Shown here in pieces: positions 7,103-13,074 of a stretch of 13,074 nt of DNA. This stretch comes from Chlamydiia bacterium. GTDB lineage: Bacteria > Chlamydiota > Chlamydiia > Chlamydiales > FEN-1388. The notes under the pieces were generated by a model. It made no database searches, had not been told where the DNA came from, and was given only the letters and a program-made list of their open reading frames with translations. The position numbers were made by a program, and so were the translations under genes. How positions within the stretch are numbered: position 1 is the stretch's first letter; each line of letters begins with the position of its first letter. The DNA lies in the NCBI GenBank assembly GCA_003170575.1, contig PMZB01000149.1, positions 1 through 13,074 of the forward strand, given 5' to 3'.

Positions 7103-8152
7103 CTAGTCTTCCACTGCAACAGTTGCTTCTTGTGGCTCCACTGCAACTTGTAGGGGCTTTTCCTTCCAACGGGCAAGAACCTCGCATTCTATCTCGTCTA
7201 GAAGTTTTTGATTTTTCTTTAAATCTTCTCGCACAGAGTCTCTGCCCTGTCCAAGGCGTTGCCCTTTATAGCTAAACCAAGCGCCCTTCTTATCGATAAC
7301 TGAAAGCTCTGTTGCTAGGTCGAGGATTGAGCCAGACCGAGAGATACCTTCAGCAAAAAGAATATCAAATTCAGCGACTCTAAATGGCGGCGCCATTTTG
7401 TTCTTTACGATTTTGGCTTTTACGCGGTTGCCTACCTCAACACCATCAGGGCCCTTAATCCCAGTTACTTTGCGCAAATCAATGCGTACTGAAGAGTAAA
7501 ATTTGAGCGCTCTTCCGCCAGTTGTTGTCTCAGGATTGCCATACATGACGCCAATCTTTTCCCTGATCTGGTTAATGAAGATGGCGCATGTATTACTTTT
7601 TGAGAGTGCTGCGGTCAATTTTCGTAGGGCTTGAGACATCATTCGTGCTTGCAATCCTACAAATGAGTCGCCAATTTCCCCTTCAAGCTCAGCCTTGGGA
7701 AGCAGGGCTGCAACTGAGTCAATCACAATCACGTCGACAGCATTTGAACGTGCCAGCATCTCTGCGATGTTGAGCGCTTCCTCGCCGCTATCAGGCTGGG
7801 AAATTAAAAGCTCATTTATATTGGCGCCGATTTTTGTTGCGTAGCCTGGATCTAGAGCATGCTCGGCATCGATGTAGGCTGCTACACCGCCAGTTTTTTG
7901 CGCATTAGCTACTATATGAAGTGCAAGTGTCGATTTTCCAGATGACTCAGGCCCATAAATTTCAACAACGCGTCCTCGAGGCACTCCACCAATGCCAAGC
8001 GCCATATCAATTGTCAGCGCGCCTGTTTTAATCACGCTTACTTCCCTGTTCTCAGAATGCTTCCCAAGGGACATTATTGCCCCCTCGCCAAACTGCTTTT
8101 TGATGTGGCCAAGGGCAAGCTCAAGTGCTTTTTTCTTTTCTGTGTCGGACAT
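7103..8152 (-). CDS. recA: RecA recombinase
   Basis: The 349-residue protein is a full-length RecA. Walker A is GPESSGKST (67-75), Walker B is VIVID (141-145), and the DNA-binding L2 region runs from about 197 to 213 ([17 protein letters not shown]). It forms ATP-dependent filaments on single-stranded DNA, performs strand exchange and in many bacteria promotes LexA cleavage. An AGGAGA sequence lies eight bases before the ATG. The acidic C-terminal tail (about 330-349) is normal for the family. No LexA-type operator is evident upstream, consistent with what is known for Chlamydiae. It is followed immediately by the exported phosphatase gene. The sequence looks intact and functional. Confidence 0.97.
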   Translation of the reverse strand: MSDTEKKKALELALGHIKKQFGEGAIMSLGKHSENREVSVIKTGALTIDMALGIGGVPRGRVVEIYGPESSGKSTLALHIVANAQKTGGVAAYIDAEHALDPGYATKIGANINELLISQPDSGEEALNIAEMLARSNAVDVIVIDSVAALLPKAELEGEIGDSFVGLQARMMSQALRKLTAALSKSNTCAIFINQIREKIGVMYGNPETTTGGRALKFYSSVRIDLRKVTGIKGPDGVEVGNRVKAKIVKNKMAPPFRVAEFDILFAEGISRSGSILDLATELSVIDKKGAWFSYKGQRLGQGRDSVREDLKKNQKLLDEIECEVLARWKEKPLQVAVEPQEATVAVED

Positions 8153-8187
8153 AGTGAAATTCTCCTCTTAAAACTGAATTTATGCCG

Positions 8188-8216
8188 AGTATACGGGTTT
8201 TGCTGATATTGGGGCA
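8188..8216 (-). promoter_or_regulatory. Candidate recA promoter
   Basis: On the minus strand a good -10 box, TATACT (8193-8188), lies about 35 bases before the recA ATG and upstream of its strong AGGAGA. The -35 region at 17-base spacing reads TGCCCC (8216-8211), which is poor, so an activator or weak activity would be expected. Further upstream (8153-8389) no gene is visible, only AT-rich sequence with repeated GTTAA motifs at 8322, 8333 and 8359. Confidence 0.3.
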
Positions 8217-8389
8217 TTCTGAAATACACAAAAAAAGACTTGTCATATATAGTGCGGGAAAACTGGAAATTCTTATGGGCATAGTATCTTTATTCTGAGC
8301 TGGTTTAGTCGTCACCCCATCGTTAAACTTAGGTTAACATCCCAATTACCTAATGCCGGTTAATGTGGAAGAGCTGTTTCCAGAGTGGG

Positions 8390-9307
8390 CTAACCCGAGG
8401 GAACTAAGACTATAAGATCCTCGAGATTTTCCCATGCTATGCGGAAGCAAACCATAGGGGTTTCCTTGTCAGTCAGAAAATAGGGTTCAAAGGGACGAAG
8501 CTGGCTCAGGGTTTTTATATGTGGGCCAATGAGCGTATGAAGGTTGACCACAGAACAATTAGGCAGTTTGGGAGAGAGAAAATAATCTGAAGGAGAGCTG
8601 AGGGATACGATGGCAAAGGGAGCGGACGAGTAGGAAGAGACAAGATCGAAGAATTTGCGGCGGACAAGGAGGGCATGTTCTTGTGCAGGCCAGGCAGTAT
8701 TTTGCAAGGAAAGGCCCTTATGGCACTGGACTAAGAGAAGCAGCGTAGAAGCAAGAGGAGAAGTGGGTGGTCGAAAGGTTGTCGTTTTTGAAGGAGGGCG
8801 AGGTTTTTTTCCTAGAAGTGCTCTCATTTCAATATCATGCTGCCGTTTTAGTTCCTCAATATGGGAAGTAAGTTTTTCCAACTCTTGTGAAAGGTTCAAG
8901 ATGAGCGGGCCATACTGTTCAATATTGGCAACCGCCTGGGAACGAAGAACTTCTTCTTGAACTACTTTTTCCTTGAGCATATCTCTTTCATTTTCAAGCT
9001 CTGTAATGCGTTGTTTTGAGGATTCCTCGGCTTGGGTTAAGTGTGAGATGGCTTCTTGTAGGGAGGCAAGCTCTGCGGTATTTTTTTCCGGCTCTTGTTT
9101 TGGAATTTGTTTGACGGGTAGTGGTTTTTTTACTGGCTGACTTGGTTTGGGCTGAGGCTTTGATAAAAGATACCAGCTAATAGTAGCAAAGATGAGGATA
9201 GCCTCAAGCAAAAGAAACGTCCACTTAGACTCTGAAAAGTTTGGATGCCTCTTTAGATAGACTAGGATAATAGCCTGAGCGAGTGAAAAGAAAAAAAATA
9301 AAAACAT
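8390..9307 (-). CDS. Inc-like two-helix membrane protein with coiled coil
   Basis: The 305-residue product starts with two hydrophobic helices (about 2-18 and 29-48) separated by about ten polar residues. This is the bilobed hairpin that marks chlamydial inclusion membrane (Inc) proteins. A proline- and lysine-rich linker (50-73) follows, then a long heptad-rich coiled coil (about 77-163), a second proline-rich segment (168-184) and a C-terminal domain of about 120 residues I do not recognise. AGGA lies seven bases before the ATG, overlapping the stop of the upstream GHMP kinase gene, so the two are probably one transcript. If Inc-like, type III secretion would place it in the inclusion membrane with its coiled coil facing the host. 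The alternative is an ordinary inner-membrane coiled-coil protein. No function is assigned. Confidence 0.65.
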   Translation of the reverse strand: MFLFFFFSLAQAIILVYLKRHPNFSESKWTFLLLEAILIFATISWYLLSKPQPKPSQPVKKPLPVKQIPKQEPEKNTAELASLQEAISHLTQAEESSKQRITELENERDMLKEKVVQEEVLRSQAVANIEQYGPLILNLSQELEKLTSHIEELKRQHDIEMRALLGKKPRPPSKTTTFRPPTSPLASTLLLLVQCHKGLSLQNTAWPAQEHALLVRRKFFDLVSSYSSAPFAIVSLSSPSDYFLSPKLPNCSVVNLHTLIGPHIKTLSQLRPFEPYFLTDKETPMVCFRIAWENLEDLIVLVPSG

Positions 9308-9315
9308 AATTGTTC

Positions 9316-10443
9316 CTATTTATCACTACACCGTTCAGCCGGAATTGTCAAGGGCAAGCAGGGTATAGAAAGAGTATTTTCGATAATTTCGATAATTTTT
9401 TTCTGACTTTTTGCATCCTTGGCAATAAACTGAACACACACATTTCCTTGTGCGCCAGTGCCTTTTCCGCCGTAAATATACTGTTGGATTGGCGGATAGT
9501 TTAAAATAGCGTGTAGCTTTGGCCCTGCGAGCTGTTCTGGACATGCAGGGATTAAGTTTAGGTCAAATTGGGCCTGAGCATGGCGCATCAAAGTTCCTAT
9601 TTTTTCTGCATTACCCTCCTTAATAGCTTGTGCTGCTTGAGACACGATCTCTTTATTGATAGGGCCAAGATACCTTTGTACTGCCTCTTGCAGGCTATTT
9701 TCTGCTTTAGGGTAACATTCTCTCAGAGAGGCGAGAATTTCCTTGGTATCATTGGTTCCGCCAGATTCAACAATCACAAAGAAAAGATCTTTCCCTACAT
9801 CGAGCTCTTGAATATCAACATTATCTCCATCAAAGGACATAAGGATCGGGCGATTGCCAAAAGCACACGCCTGATCCATTCTGCCGCAGGAAGATTGTGC
9901 GGTGATTTCACCAAGATAAGCAATTTCCATTTCTTCCTTGGGGGAAAGATGCAGGTTATATGCTTGATTAAATGCCTTTGCCACAAGCACACAGATGGCT
10001 CCGCTTGCCCCAAGACCGCTTTTTAGGGGGATCGTACTCGCAGTATTGTGGATCTCTAGGCCTTTAACAAGGTATTTTTTGTGCATTTGATAAGCAACCC
10101 CCGCAACGTAGCTATAGAGCGTATTAGACGTTGCCTCTTTAAGAAGGGAAGACTCATCCATGTGGATTGTACGGATGTCTCTTTGAGAGCATATATGAAA
10201 AATAAAATCGGTTGGATGGCGTTTCACAGTAGCAAAATGCCCTTGGTTCATTCCACAGATTATTGCGTACCCCTTTTCAATGTTAGGGTTCGTGGCTCTA
10301 TACTGTCCTGCCCAGTCGCTGTGCTCGCCAAAAAGGCATAACCGCCCTGGTACAAATATTGAGAATTGTTCTTCTTGAGCGGGTTCAAGAGCCAAACAGG
10401 CTACAGCCCAAGAGAAGCAGATTAAAGACAGTATTCCTTTCAC
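9316..10443 (-). CDS. GHMP-family sugar kinase with N-terminal signal sequence
   Basis: The 375-residue protein has the three GHMP kinase motifs: PGRLCLFGEHSDW (32-44), the ATP-binding loop PLKSGLGASGA (139-149), and GGKGTGAQGN (325-334). C186-GRMDQ (D190) matches the catalytic-aspartate segment of galactokinases (GIMDQ). The substrate is probably a sugar; family details point to the galactokinase/heptose-kinase side rather than mevalonate kinase, but this is not certain. Unusually, the first 20 residues (MKGILSLICFSWAVACLALE) look like an export signal, with possible cleavage after A18 or lipidation at C16. The GTG start has a strong AAGGAG seven bases upstream, and no other ATG or GTG lies before motif 1, so the extension appears real. 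It is the first gene of the minus-strand run leading to the Inc-like gene and recA. Confidence 0.85.
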   Translation of the reverse strand: MKGILSLICFSWAVACLALEPAQEEQFSIFVPGRLCLFGEHSDWAGQYRATNPNIEKGYAIICGMNQGHFATVKRHPTDFIFHICSQRDIRTIHMDESSLLKEATSNTLYSYVAGVAYQMHKKYLVKGLEIHNTASTIPLKSGLGASGAICVLVAKAFNQAYNLHLSPKEEMEIAYLGEITAQSSCGRMDQACAFGNRPILMSFDGDNVDIQELDVGKDLFFVIVESGGTNDTKEILASLRECYPKAENSLQEAVQRYLGPINKEIVSQAAQAIKEGNAEKIGTLMRHAQAQFDLNLIPACPEQLAGPKLHAILNYPPIQQYIYGGKGTGAQGNVCVQFIAKDAKSQKKIIEIIENTLSIPCLPLTIPAERCSDK

Positions 10444-10479
10444 TATTGGTCTCCTTAAGGATTAAACTACCAAACCTTA

Positions 10480-10508
10480 TATATAATTGGATGTTTTGCT
10501 TGGAGAAA
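10480..10508 (-). promoter_or_regulatory. Candidate promoter for the GHMP kinase gene
   Basis: In the 150-base gap between the divergent GHMP kinase and ung genes, the minus strand has TATATA (10485-10480) 17 bases after TTTCTC (10508-10503). The -10 box is good and the -35 box weak. The same TA-rich stretch offers TATAAT on the plus strand at 10482-10487, which could serve ung, but it lacks a matching -35 box. Confidence 0.28.
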
Positions 10509-10593
10509 AAATGCGTGTTTCCTTCAAATTATACCGATCAGTGAATAGCCAGGCACGACGCATGTTTATTCCATAACTAGGCGGTAAAAATTT

Positions 10594-11283
10594 ATGACAC
10601 TTCTCCCATTTGATCTGCCAAGAAGTTGGGCAGAGGTACTGAAAGATGAGCTTAAAAAATCCTATCTTGTGCGATTGAAGGCATTTCTTGCCCAGGAGCA
10701 GTTTTTAGGGCACATTGTATATCCTTCTGAAAAAAATATTTTTCGTGCTTTGGAGTTGACTTCCTTTGACAATGTGAAAGTGGTTTTGGTTGGCCAAGAC
10801 CCCTACCATGGGCCGGGACAGGCGCATGGATTAAGCTTTAGCGTGCCACAAGGGATACGTCCTCCCCCCTCATTGCAAAATATTTTCAAGGAGCTTCTAA
10901 GCGATCTTGGAATTCCTGTCCCTTCCACAGGATGTCTTGAACCATGGGCAAAACAGGGAGTGCTGCTTCTTAATGCAACCCTAACAGTTCGGGAGGCAGA
11001 GCCCTTATCTCATCATAAAAAAGGCTGGGAAGAGTTTACTGATGCAATCATCCAAAGAATAGCAGAACGGAAAAAGCACGTTGTGTTTATGCTCTGGGGA
11101 AAGAATGCACAGGAGAAGTGTGAGCGATTTTCGCATCTTTTAAAGGATAATCACCTTGTTCTTACTGCAGCGCATCCCTCTCCTTATTCAGCGAACAACG
11201 GCTTTTTTGGATGTAAGCACTTTTCCCAAGCTAATGCGTATCTTGTTGCCCATGGCCTTGAACCGATTCAGTGGGCTGTGTAA
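10594..11283 (+). CDS. ung: Uracil-DNA glycosylase, family 1
   Basis: The 229-residue product has the full set of family 1 motifs: the water-activating loop GQDPYHGPGQAHGLSF (67-82, with D69), LLLNATLTV (124-132), LWGKNAQEK (167-175) and the DNA-intercalating [13 protein letters not shown] (194-206, with H194). It removes uracil from DNA to start base excision repair. The second motif usually reads HPSPLS; a tyrosine replaces the leucine here. An AGGCGG sequence lies nine bases before the ATG. The last 39 codons and the stop are duplicated downstream at 12100-12221, beyond a toxin-antitoxin pair, so this 3' end may itself have been supplied by recombination. The reading frame is intact and the enzyme should be active. 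Confidence 0.96.
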   Translation: MTLLPFDLPRSWAEVLKDELKKSYLVRLKAFLAQEQFLGHIVYPSEKNIFRALELTSFDNVKVVLVGQDPYHGPGQAHGLSFSVPQGIRPPPSLQNIFKELLSDLGIPVPSTGCLEPWAKQGVLLLNATLTVREAEPLSHHKKGWEEFTDAIIQRIAERKKHVVFMLWGKNAQEKCERFSHLLKDNHLVLTAAHPSPYSANNGFFGCKHFSQANAYLVAHGLEPIQWAV

Positions 11284-11285
11284 AT
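11164..11285 (+). repeat. Direct repeat copy 1: functional ung 3' end
   Basis: These 122 bases cover the last 39 codons of ung, its stop and two further bases. They match 12100-12221 without gaps, at 114 of 122 positions by eye. Seven of the eight differences are at third codon positions and silent; the eighth changes the penultimate residue from Ala to Ser. Similarity fades just after the stop codon. The two copies are 936 bases apart and enclose the MntA-HepT genes. Confidence 0.92.
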
Positions 11286-11360
11286 ATTTACCTCGCAGAC
11301 CAACGAAAGGAAAGACCACTAGTTGCAAAATCTGTATTTTAGGTATTATCAAATAAAGAT

Positions 11361-11379
11361 ATGAAAAACTAATTTTCAT
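11361..11379 (+). promoter_or_regulatory. Inverted repeat before the toxin-antitoxin genes
   Basis: ATGAAAA and TTTTCAT form 7-bp arms around a 5-base loop, ending 16 bases before the mntA start codon. It could be an operator or a weak hairpin ending ung transcription; no T-run follows. A possible promoter lies just upstream: TTGCAA at 11323-11328 with TATTAT at 11344-11349, at a short 15-base spacing. Confidence 0.3.
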
Positions 11380-11395
11380 CCAAACGAGTGATCTC

Positions 11396-11686
11396 ATGTT
11401 GCTGAAAGATGTGAAAAAAATTATTCACAACCACAAAAAAGATTTACTGGAGCTTGGAGTATCCTCTCTTTCTGTTTTTGGATCAATTGCAAGAGGTGAA
11501 GGCTCTCCGAAAAGTGATGTTGATATTCTTGTGGATTTTGATGCGAAGAAGGGATTATTCGCATTTGTAGGTCTCAAGCACTATTTAGAGAAAATTCTTA
11601 AGTGTGAGGTAGATTTGGTGACGAAAAGGGCCTTACACCCCGCCCTGAAATCAAAAATTCTTGGCGAGGCCCTGCATGTCCTCTAG
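11396..11686 (+). CDS. mntA: MntA-type minimal nucleotidyltransferase (antitoxin)
   Basis: The 96-residue protein contains the minimal nucleotidyltransferase signature GSIARGEGSPKSDVD (29-43), with D41 and D43 as metal ligands and a third acidic residue at D73 (EVDLV). This matches MntA, which in type VII toxin-antitoxin systems transfers AMP to a tyrosine of the HepT toxin and inactivates it. The length is typical. The next gene encodes a HepT and overlaps this one by 11 bases, the usual arrangement. The pair lies between two copies of the ung 3' end, indicating acquisition by recombination. Alternative family members that modify antibiotics are larger, so the toxin-antitoxin role is favoured. 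Confidence 0.9.
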   Translation: MLLKDVKKIIHNHKKDLLELGVSSLSVFGSIARGEGSPKSDVDILVDFDAKKGLFAFVGLKHYLEKILKCEVDLVTKRALHPALKSKILGEALHVL

Positions 11687-12017
11687 AGATTGGGTTTTCC
11701 GTGTCCAAGACATTCTTAAGGCGATCAATAAGATAGAAACGTACCTCTCAAAAATGTCTCTTGCTCAATTTCAAAAAAATGACTTAGTGCTTGATGCAGT
11801 ACTTAGAAATATCGAAATTATCGGTGAGGCAAGCAAAAACATTCCATTATCAATACGTCGTTCATATACCGATATTCCATGGGACCAAATGAATGGGATG
11901 AGAAATATTCTGATTCATGAATATTTTGGCGTCGATACAAACACAGTTTGGCACACAGCAAAAAAGCATTTGCCCATTCTCAAGAAACAGCTTGAAAAAA
12001 TTCTGCCCCCACAATAA
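11676..12017 (+). CDS. hepT: HepT-type toxin (HEPN ribonuclease)
   Basis: The ATG at 11676 overlaps the end of mntA and has GAGG six bases upstream, giving a 113-residue protein; a TTG at 11661 would add five residues without such support. The helical protein carries the HEPN RX4HXY signature R76-NILI-H81-E-Y83, the catalytic site of HepT RNases; Y83 is the tyrosine AMPylated by MntA in characterised pairs. The conserved segment '[18 protein letters not shown]' (39-56) also fits the HepT/DUF86 family. Free HepT cleaves RNA such as tRNA and arrests growth. All key residues are present, so the toxin looks functional. Translational coupling with mntA would keep the antitoxin in supply. Confidence 0.9.
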   Translation: MSSRDWVFRVQDILKAINKIETYLSKMSLAQFQKNDLVLDAVLRNIEIIGEASKNIPLSIRRSYTDIPWDQMNGMRNILIHEYFGVDTNTVWHTAKKHLPILKKQLEKILPPQ

Positions 12018-12057
12018 TTTCAGGACACTCTTTATTCCGTGGTTGATCTACGTTCAG

Positions 12058-12219
12058 GGCTGGTTCGAAGGGTCAGATGCGCTTTGGGGCAAGGACAATA
12101 CCGCCGCACATCCCTCTCCCTATTCAGCGAACAATGGTTTTTTTGGATGTAAGCACTTTTCCCAAGCTAATGCGTATCTTGTTGCCCATGGCCTTGAACC
12201 AATTCAGTGGTCTGTGTAA
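12058..12219 (+). pseudogene. Remnant of a second ung (3' part with internal deletions)
   Basis: Read in the frame of the ung tail, 12058-12099 gives [14 protein letters not shown], which can be laid out in order on ung residues GWEEFTDA (144-151), LWGK (167-170) and KDN (184-186) with the intervening segments missing. It then runs into the nearly perfect copy of residues 191-229. There is no start codon or catalytic GQDPYH part, so no glycosylase could be made. The upstream pieces are short and could be partly chance; the 122-base tail is unmistakable. The order and shared frame suggest that a longer ung copy shrank by in-frame deletions. Confidence 0.7.
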
Positions 12220-12221
12220 AT
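12100..12221 (+). repeat. Direct repeat copy 2: displaced ung 3' end
   Basis: Gap-free partner of 11164-11285, again ending two bases after the TAA. Its codon-silent differences from copy 1 mean that it evolved as working coding sequence for most of its history, although it is now detached from any ung start. It marks the right boundary of the toxin-antitoxin insert. Confidence 0.92.
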
Positions 12222-12227
12222 CTTTTC

Positions 12228-12256
12228 TTTACAAGACCGGCAAAAAAGTATATATA
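12228..12256 (+). promoter_or_regulatory. Candidate promoter of the NLS-bearing protein gene
   Basis: TTTACA (12228-12233) and TATATA (12251-12256) are 17 bases apart, a good sigma-70-type arrangement directly after the displaced ung tail. Transcription would start near 12263, leaving a short leader with GAGG six bases before the ATG at 12285. This may be what originally followed ung. Confidence 0.5.
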
Positions 12257-12284
12257 CCCGACCAAGCGATAGGTAGAGGTAATT

Positions 12285-13070
12285 ATGTCGGTTTCATCAT
12301 TTTCTGAGCGATTTGATAGTTTGATGCGAAACTCTATGTTCGCAGATGAGGCACAGGTACGAAAGGTGCAAACTGCAATCAATAGTCGTCTTCAAGCTCA
12401 TCCGTTAGAAACAGCCACCACAGAAGTTGCTCAAGGTGTACTCAAGGATATTTCGCGCTGTGTTTCTGGGCTCAAAGGAAAAAAATATTTACTGCTTAAA
12501 CGCGACCTACAGCAGCTCCTACGTGAAGAAAGAAGCCGAATATCAGAATTTTTTGGGCAGGTAGAATCTCTTCAGCGTAAGCGTGGCCGTGAAGTAGAAC
12601 CAGAAGAAGCTCCTGCCGCCAAGAGGTCAAAAGTTGCGGAATCTTCTTCTAGAGGAGAAAATCTTGAATTGGCTCTCAGGGAGAAGGGTGTCCCAGAAAG
12701 TGATATTCAAACCATTCGAGATGGATATCTGTCAAAGTGGAAAGGGTTTGTCATGAATGATGAAAATAACCCAGAACTACCCCATCAAACACATAAAATT
12801 AAAAATTTAAAGGTGTATAAAGATCCCTCTACAGGCAGTCTAATCGCTGATTATAGTATAGAATCCATAGCCACGGGTTCTTCTAAACGTGTAAAGAGTG
12901 GTTTTCGCATCCTCACTGATGGGACTATCCAGCCTTTCGTACGATACACAGCAAGAGAGAAAGATCGTTTAGAAAGGCAGAGTTTTTTTGAGGATATTCA
13001 AAAAGAATTAGATATCAGAAAGCAATTAGGATCTATCCCCTATCTTTTAGGCATGTCAGCGAGCGCCTGA
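12285..13070 (+). CDS. Unknown protein with NLS-like motif and partial kinase-like end
   Basis: The 261-residue product is not a family I recognise. The N-terminal half is helical and charged. A bipartite basic motif, RKRGR (98-102), ten residues, then KRSK (113-116), matches the pattern of eukaryotic nuclear localisation signals and sits in an acidic, alanine- and serine-rich, probably disordered linker (about 98-125). From about 185 on, 'IATGSSKRVKSGFRI' (195-209), 'FVRYTA' (218-223) and 'IQKELDIRKQLGSIPYLL' (238-255) follow the order of a protein kinase N-lobe: glycine-rich strand pair, basic residue in strand 3, helix C glutamate. The frame then stops at 13068-13070, so any kinase would lack its catalytic loop. 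It could be a truncated or frameshifted effector kinase, or a non-kinase protein. There is no signal peptide. GAGG lies six bases before the ATG. Confidence 0.6.
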   Translation: MSVSSFSERFDSLMRNSMFADEAQVRKVQTAINSRLQAHPLETATTEVAQGVLKDISRCVSGLKGKKYLLLKRDLQQLLREERSRISEFFGQVESLQRKRGREVEPEEAPAAKRSKVAESSSRGENLELALREKGVPESDIQTIRDGYLSKWKGFVMNDENNPELPHQTHKIKNLKVYKDPSTGSLIADYSIESIATGSSKRVKSGFRILTDGTIQPFVRYTAREKDRLERQSFFEDIQKELDIRKQLGSIPYLLGMSASA

Positions 13071-13074
13071 AAAC

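Noticed and set aside
7102..7176. Longer phosphatase start inside recA
   Set aside because: It would place 25 polar residues before the signal peptide; the ATG at 7101 has a ribosome-binding site and sits directly after the recA stop.
11917..12219. 100-codon open frame joining the hepT 3' region to the ung tail
   Set aside because: It starts inside hepT in another frame, and its recognisable part is only the ung remnant, so it is treated as a pseudogene.
1..13074. CRISPR array, rRNA, transposase or integrase
   Set aside because: No spaced short direct repeats, no rRNA-like sequence and no recombinase motifs were seen on either strand.

Overview
The window looks like a chromosomal segment from a member of the Chlamydiae, probably an environmental (amoeba- or arthropod-associated) lineage rather than the genus Chlamydia. 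The evidence is a chlamydial-type RecA, a GlmU-like acetyltransferase directly in front of a polyprenyl synthase, an Inc-like bilobed membrane protein, several proteins with features of secreted host-interaction factors, and a 3-gene cluster next to a recA region that, from memory, resembles the CT646-CT648 neighbourhood of C. trachomatis. Family or genus cannot be fixed from the sequence alone; base composition is moderate (about mid-40s % GC by eye).

Layout. (1) 166-3693, plus strand: three overlapping genes. They encode a GspL/PilM-like actin-fold membrane protein, a GspM/PilO-like bitopic protein, and a lipoprotein made of YwqK/MORN-type repeats. A minus-strand tRNA-Pro(GGG) follows at 3704-3778. 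(2) 4095-6056, plus strand: an acetyltransferase-only GlmU-like protein, an IspA-type prenyl diphosphate synthase and a small unknown protein, tightly packed. (3) 6139-10443, minus strand, read right to left: a GHMP-family kinase with a signal peptide, an Inc-like two-TM/coiled-coil protein, recA, and a classical protein tyrosine phosphatase with a signal peptide that starts one base after the recA stop. (4) 10594-13070, plus strand: intact ung (uracil-DNA glycosylase), then an accessory insert carrying a MntA-HepT (type VII) toxin-antitoxin pair, then a second partial copy of the ung 3' end, then a gene for an unknown protein with a bipartite nuclear-localisation-like motif and a C-terminus resembling the start of a protein kinase fold.

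How it fits together. Regions 1 and 2 look like core chlamydial genes: a candidate inner-membrane platform of a type II secretion/type IV pilus-like machine, then UDP-GlcNAc and isoprenoid precursor supply. Region 3 mixes DNA repair with three proteins predicted to be membrane-inserted or exported, which suggests host interaction. Region 4 is the most dynamic part. The toxin-antitoxin pair sits between two 122-bp direct repeats of the ung 3' end that differ at 8 positions, 7 of them synonymous. This suggests that foreign DNA entered by recombination at the end of ung, with the gene end restored.

All functional calls come from reading motifs by eye; no database search or structure prediction was run.
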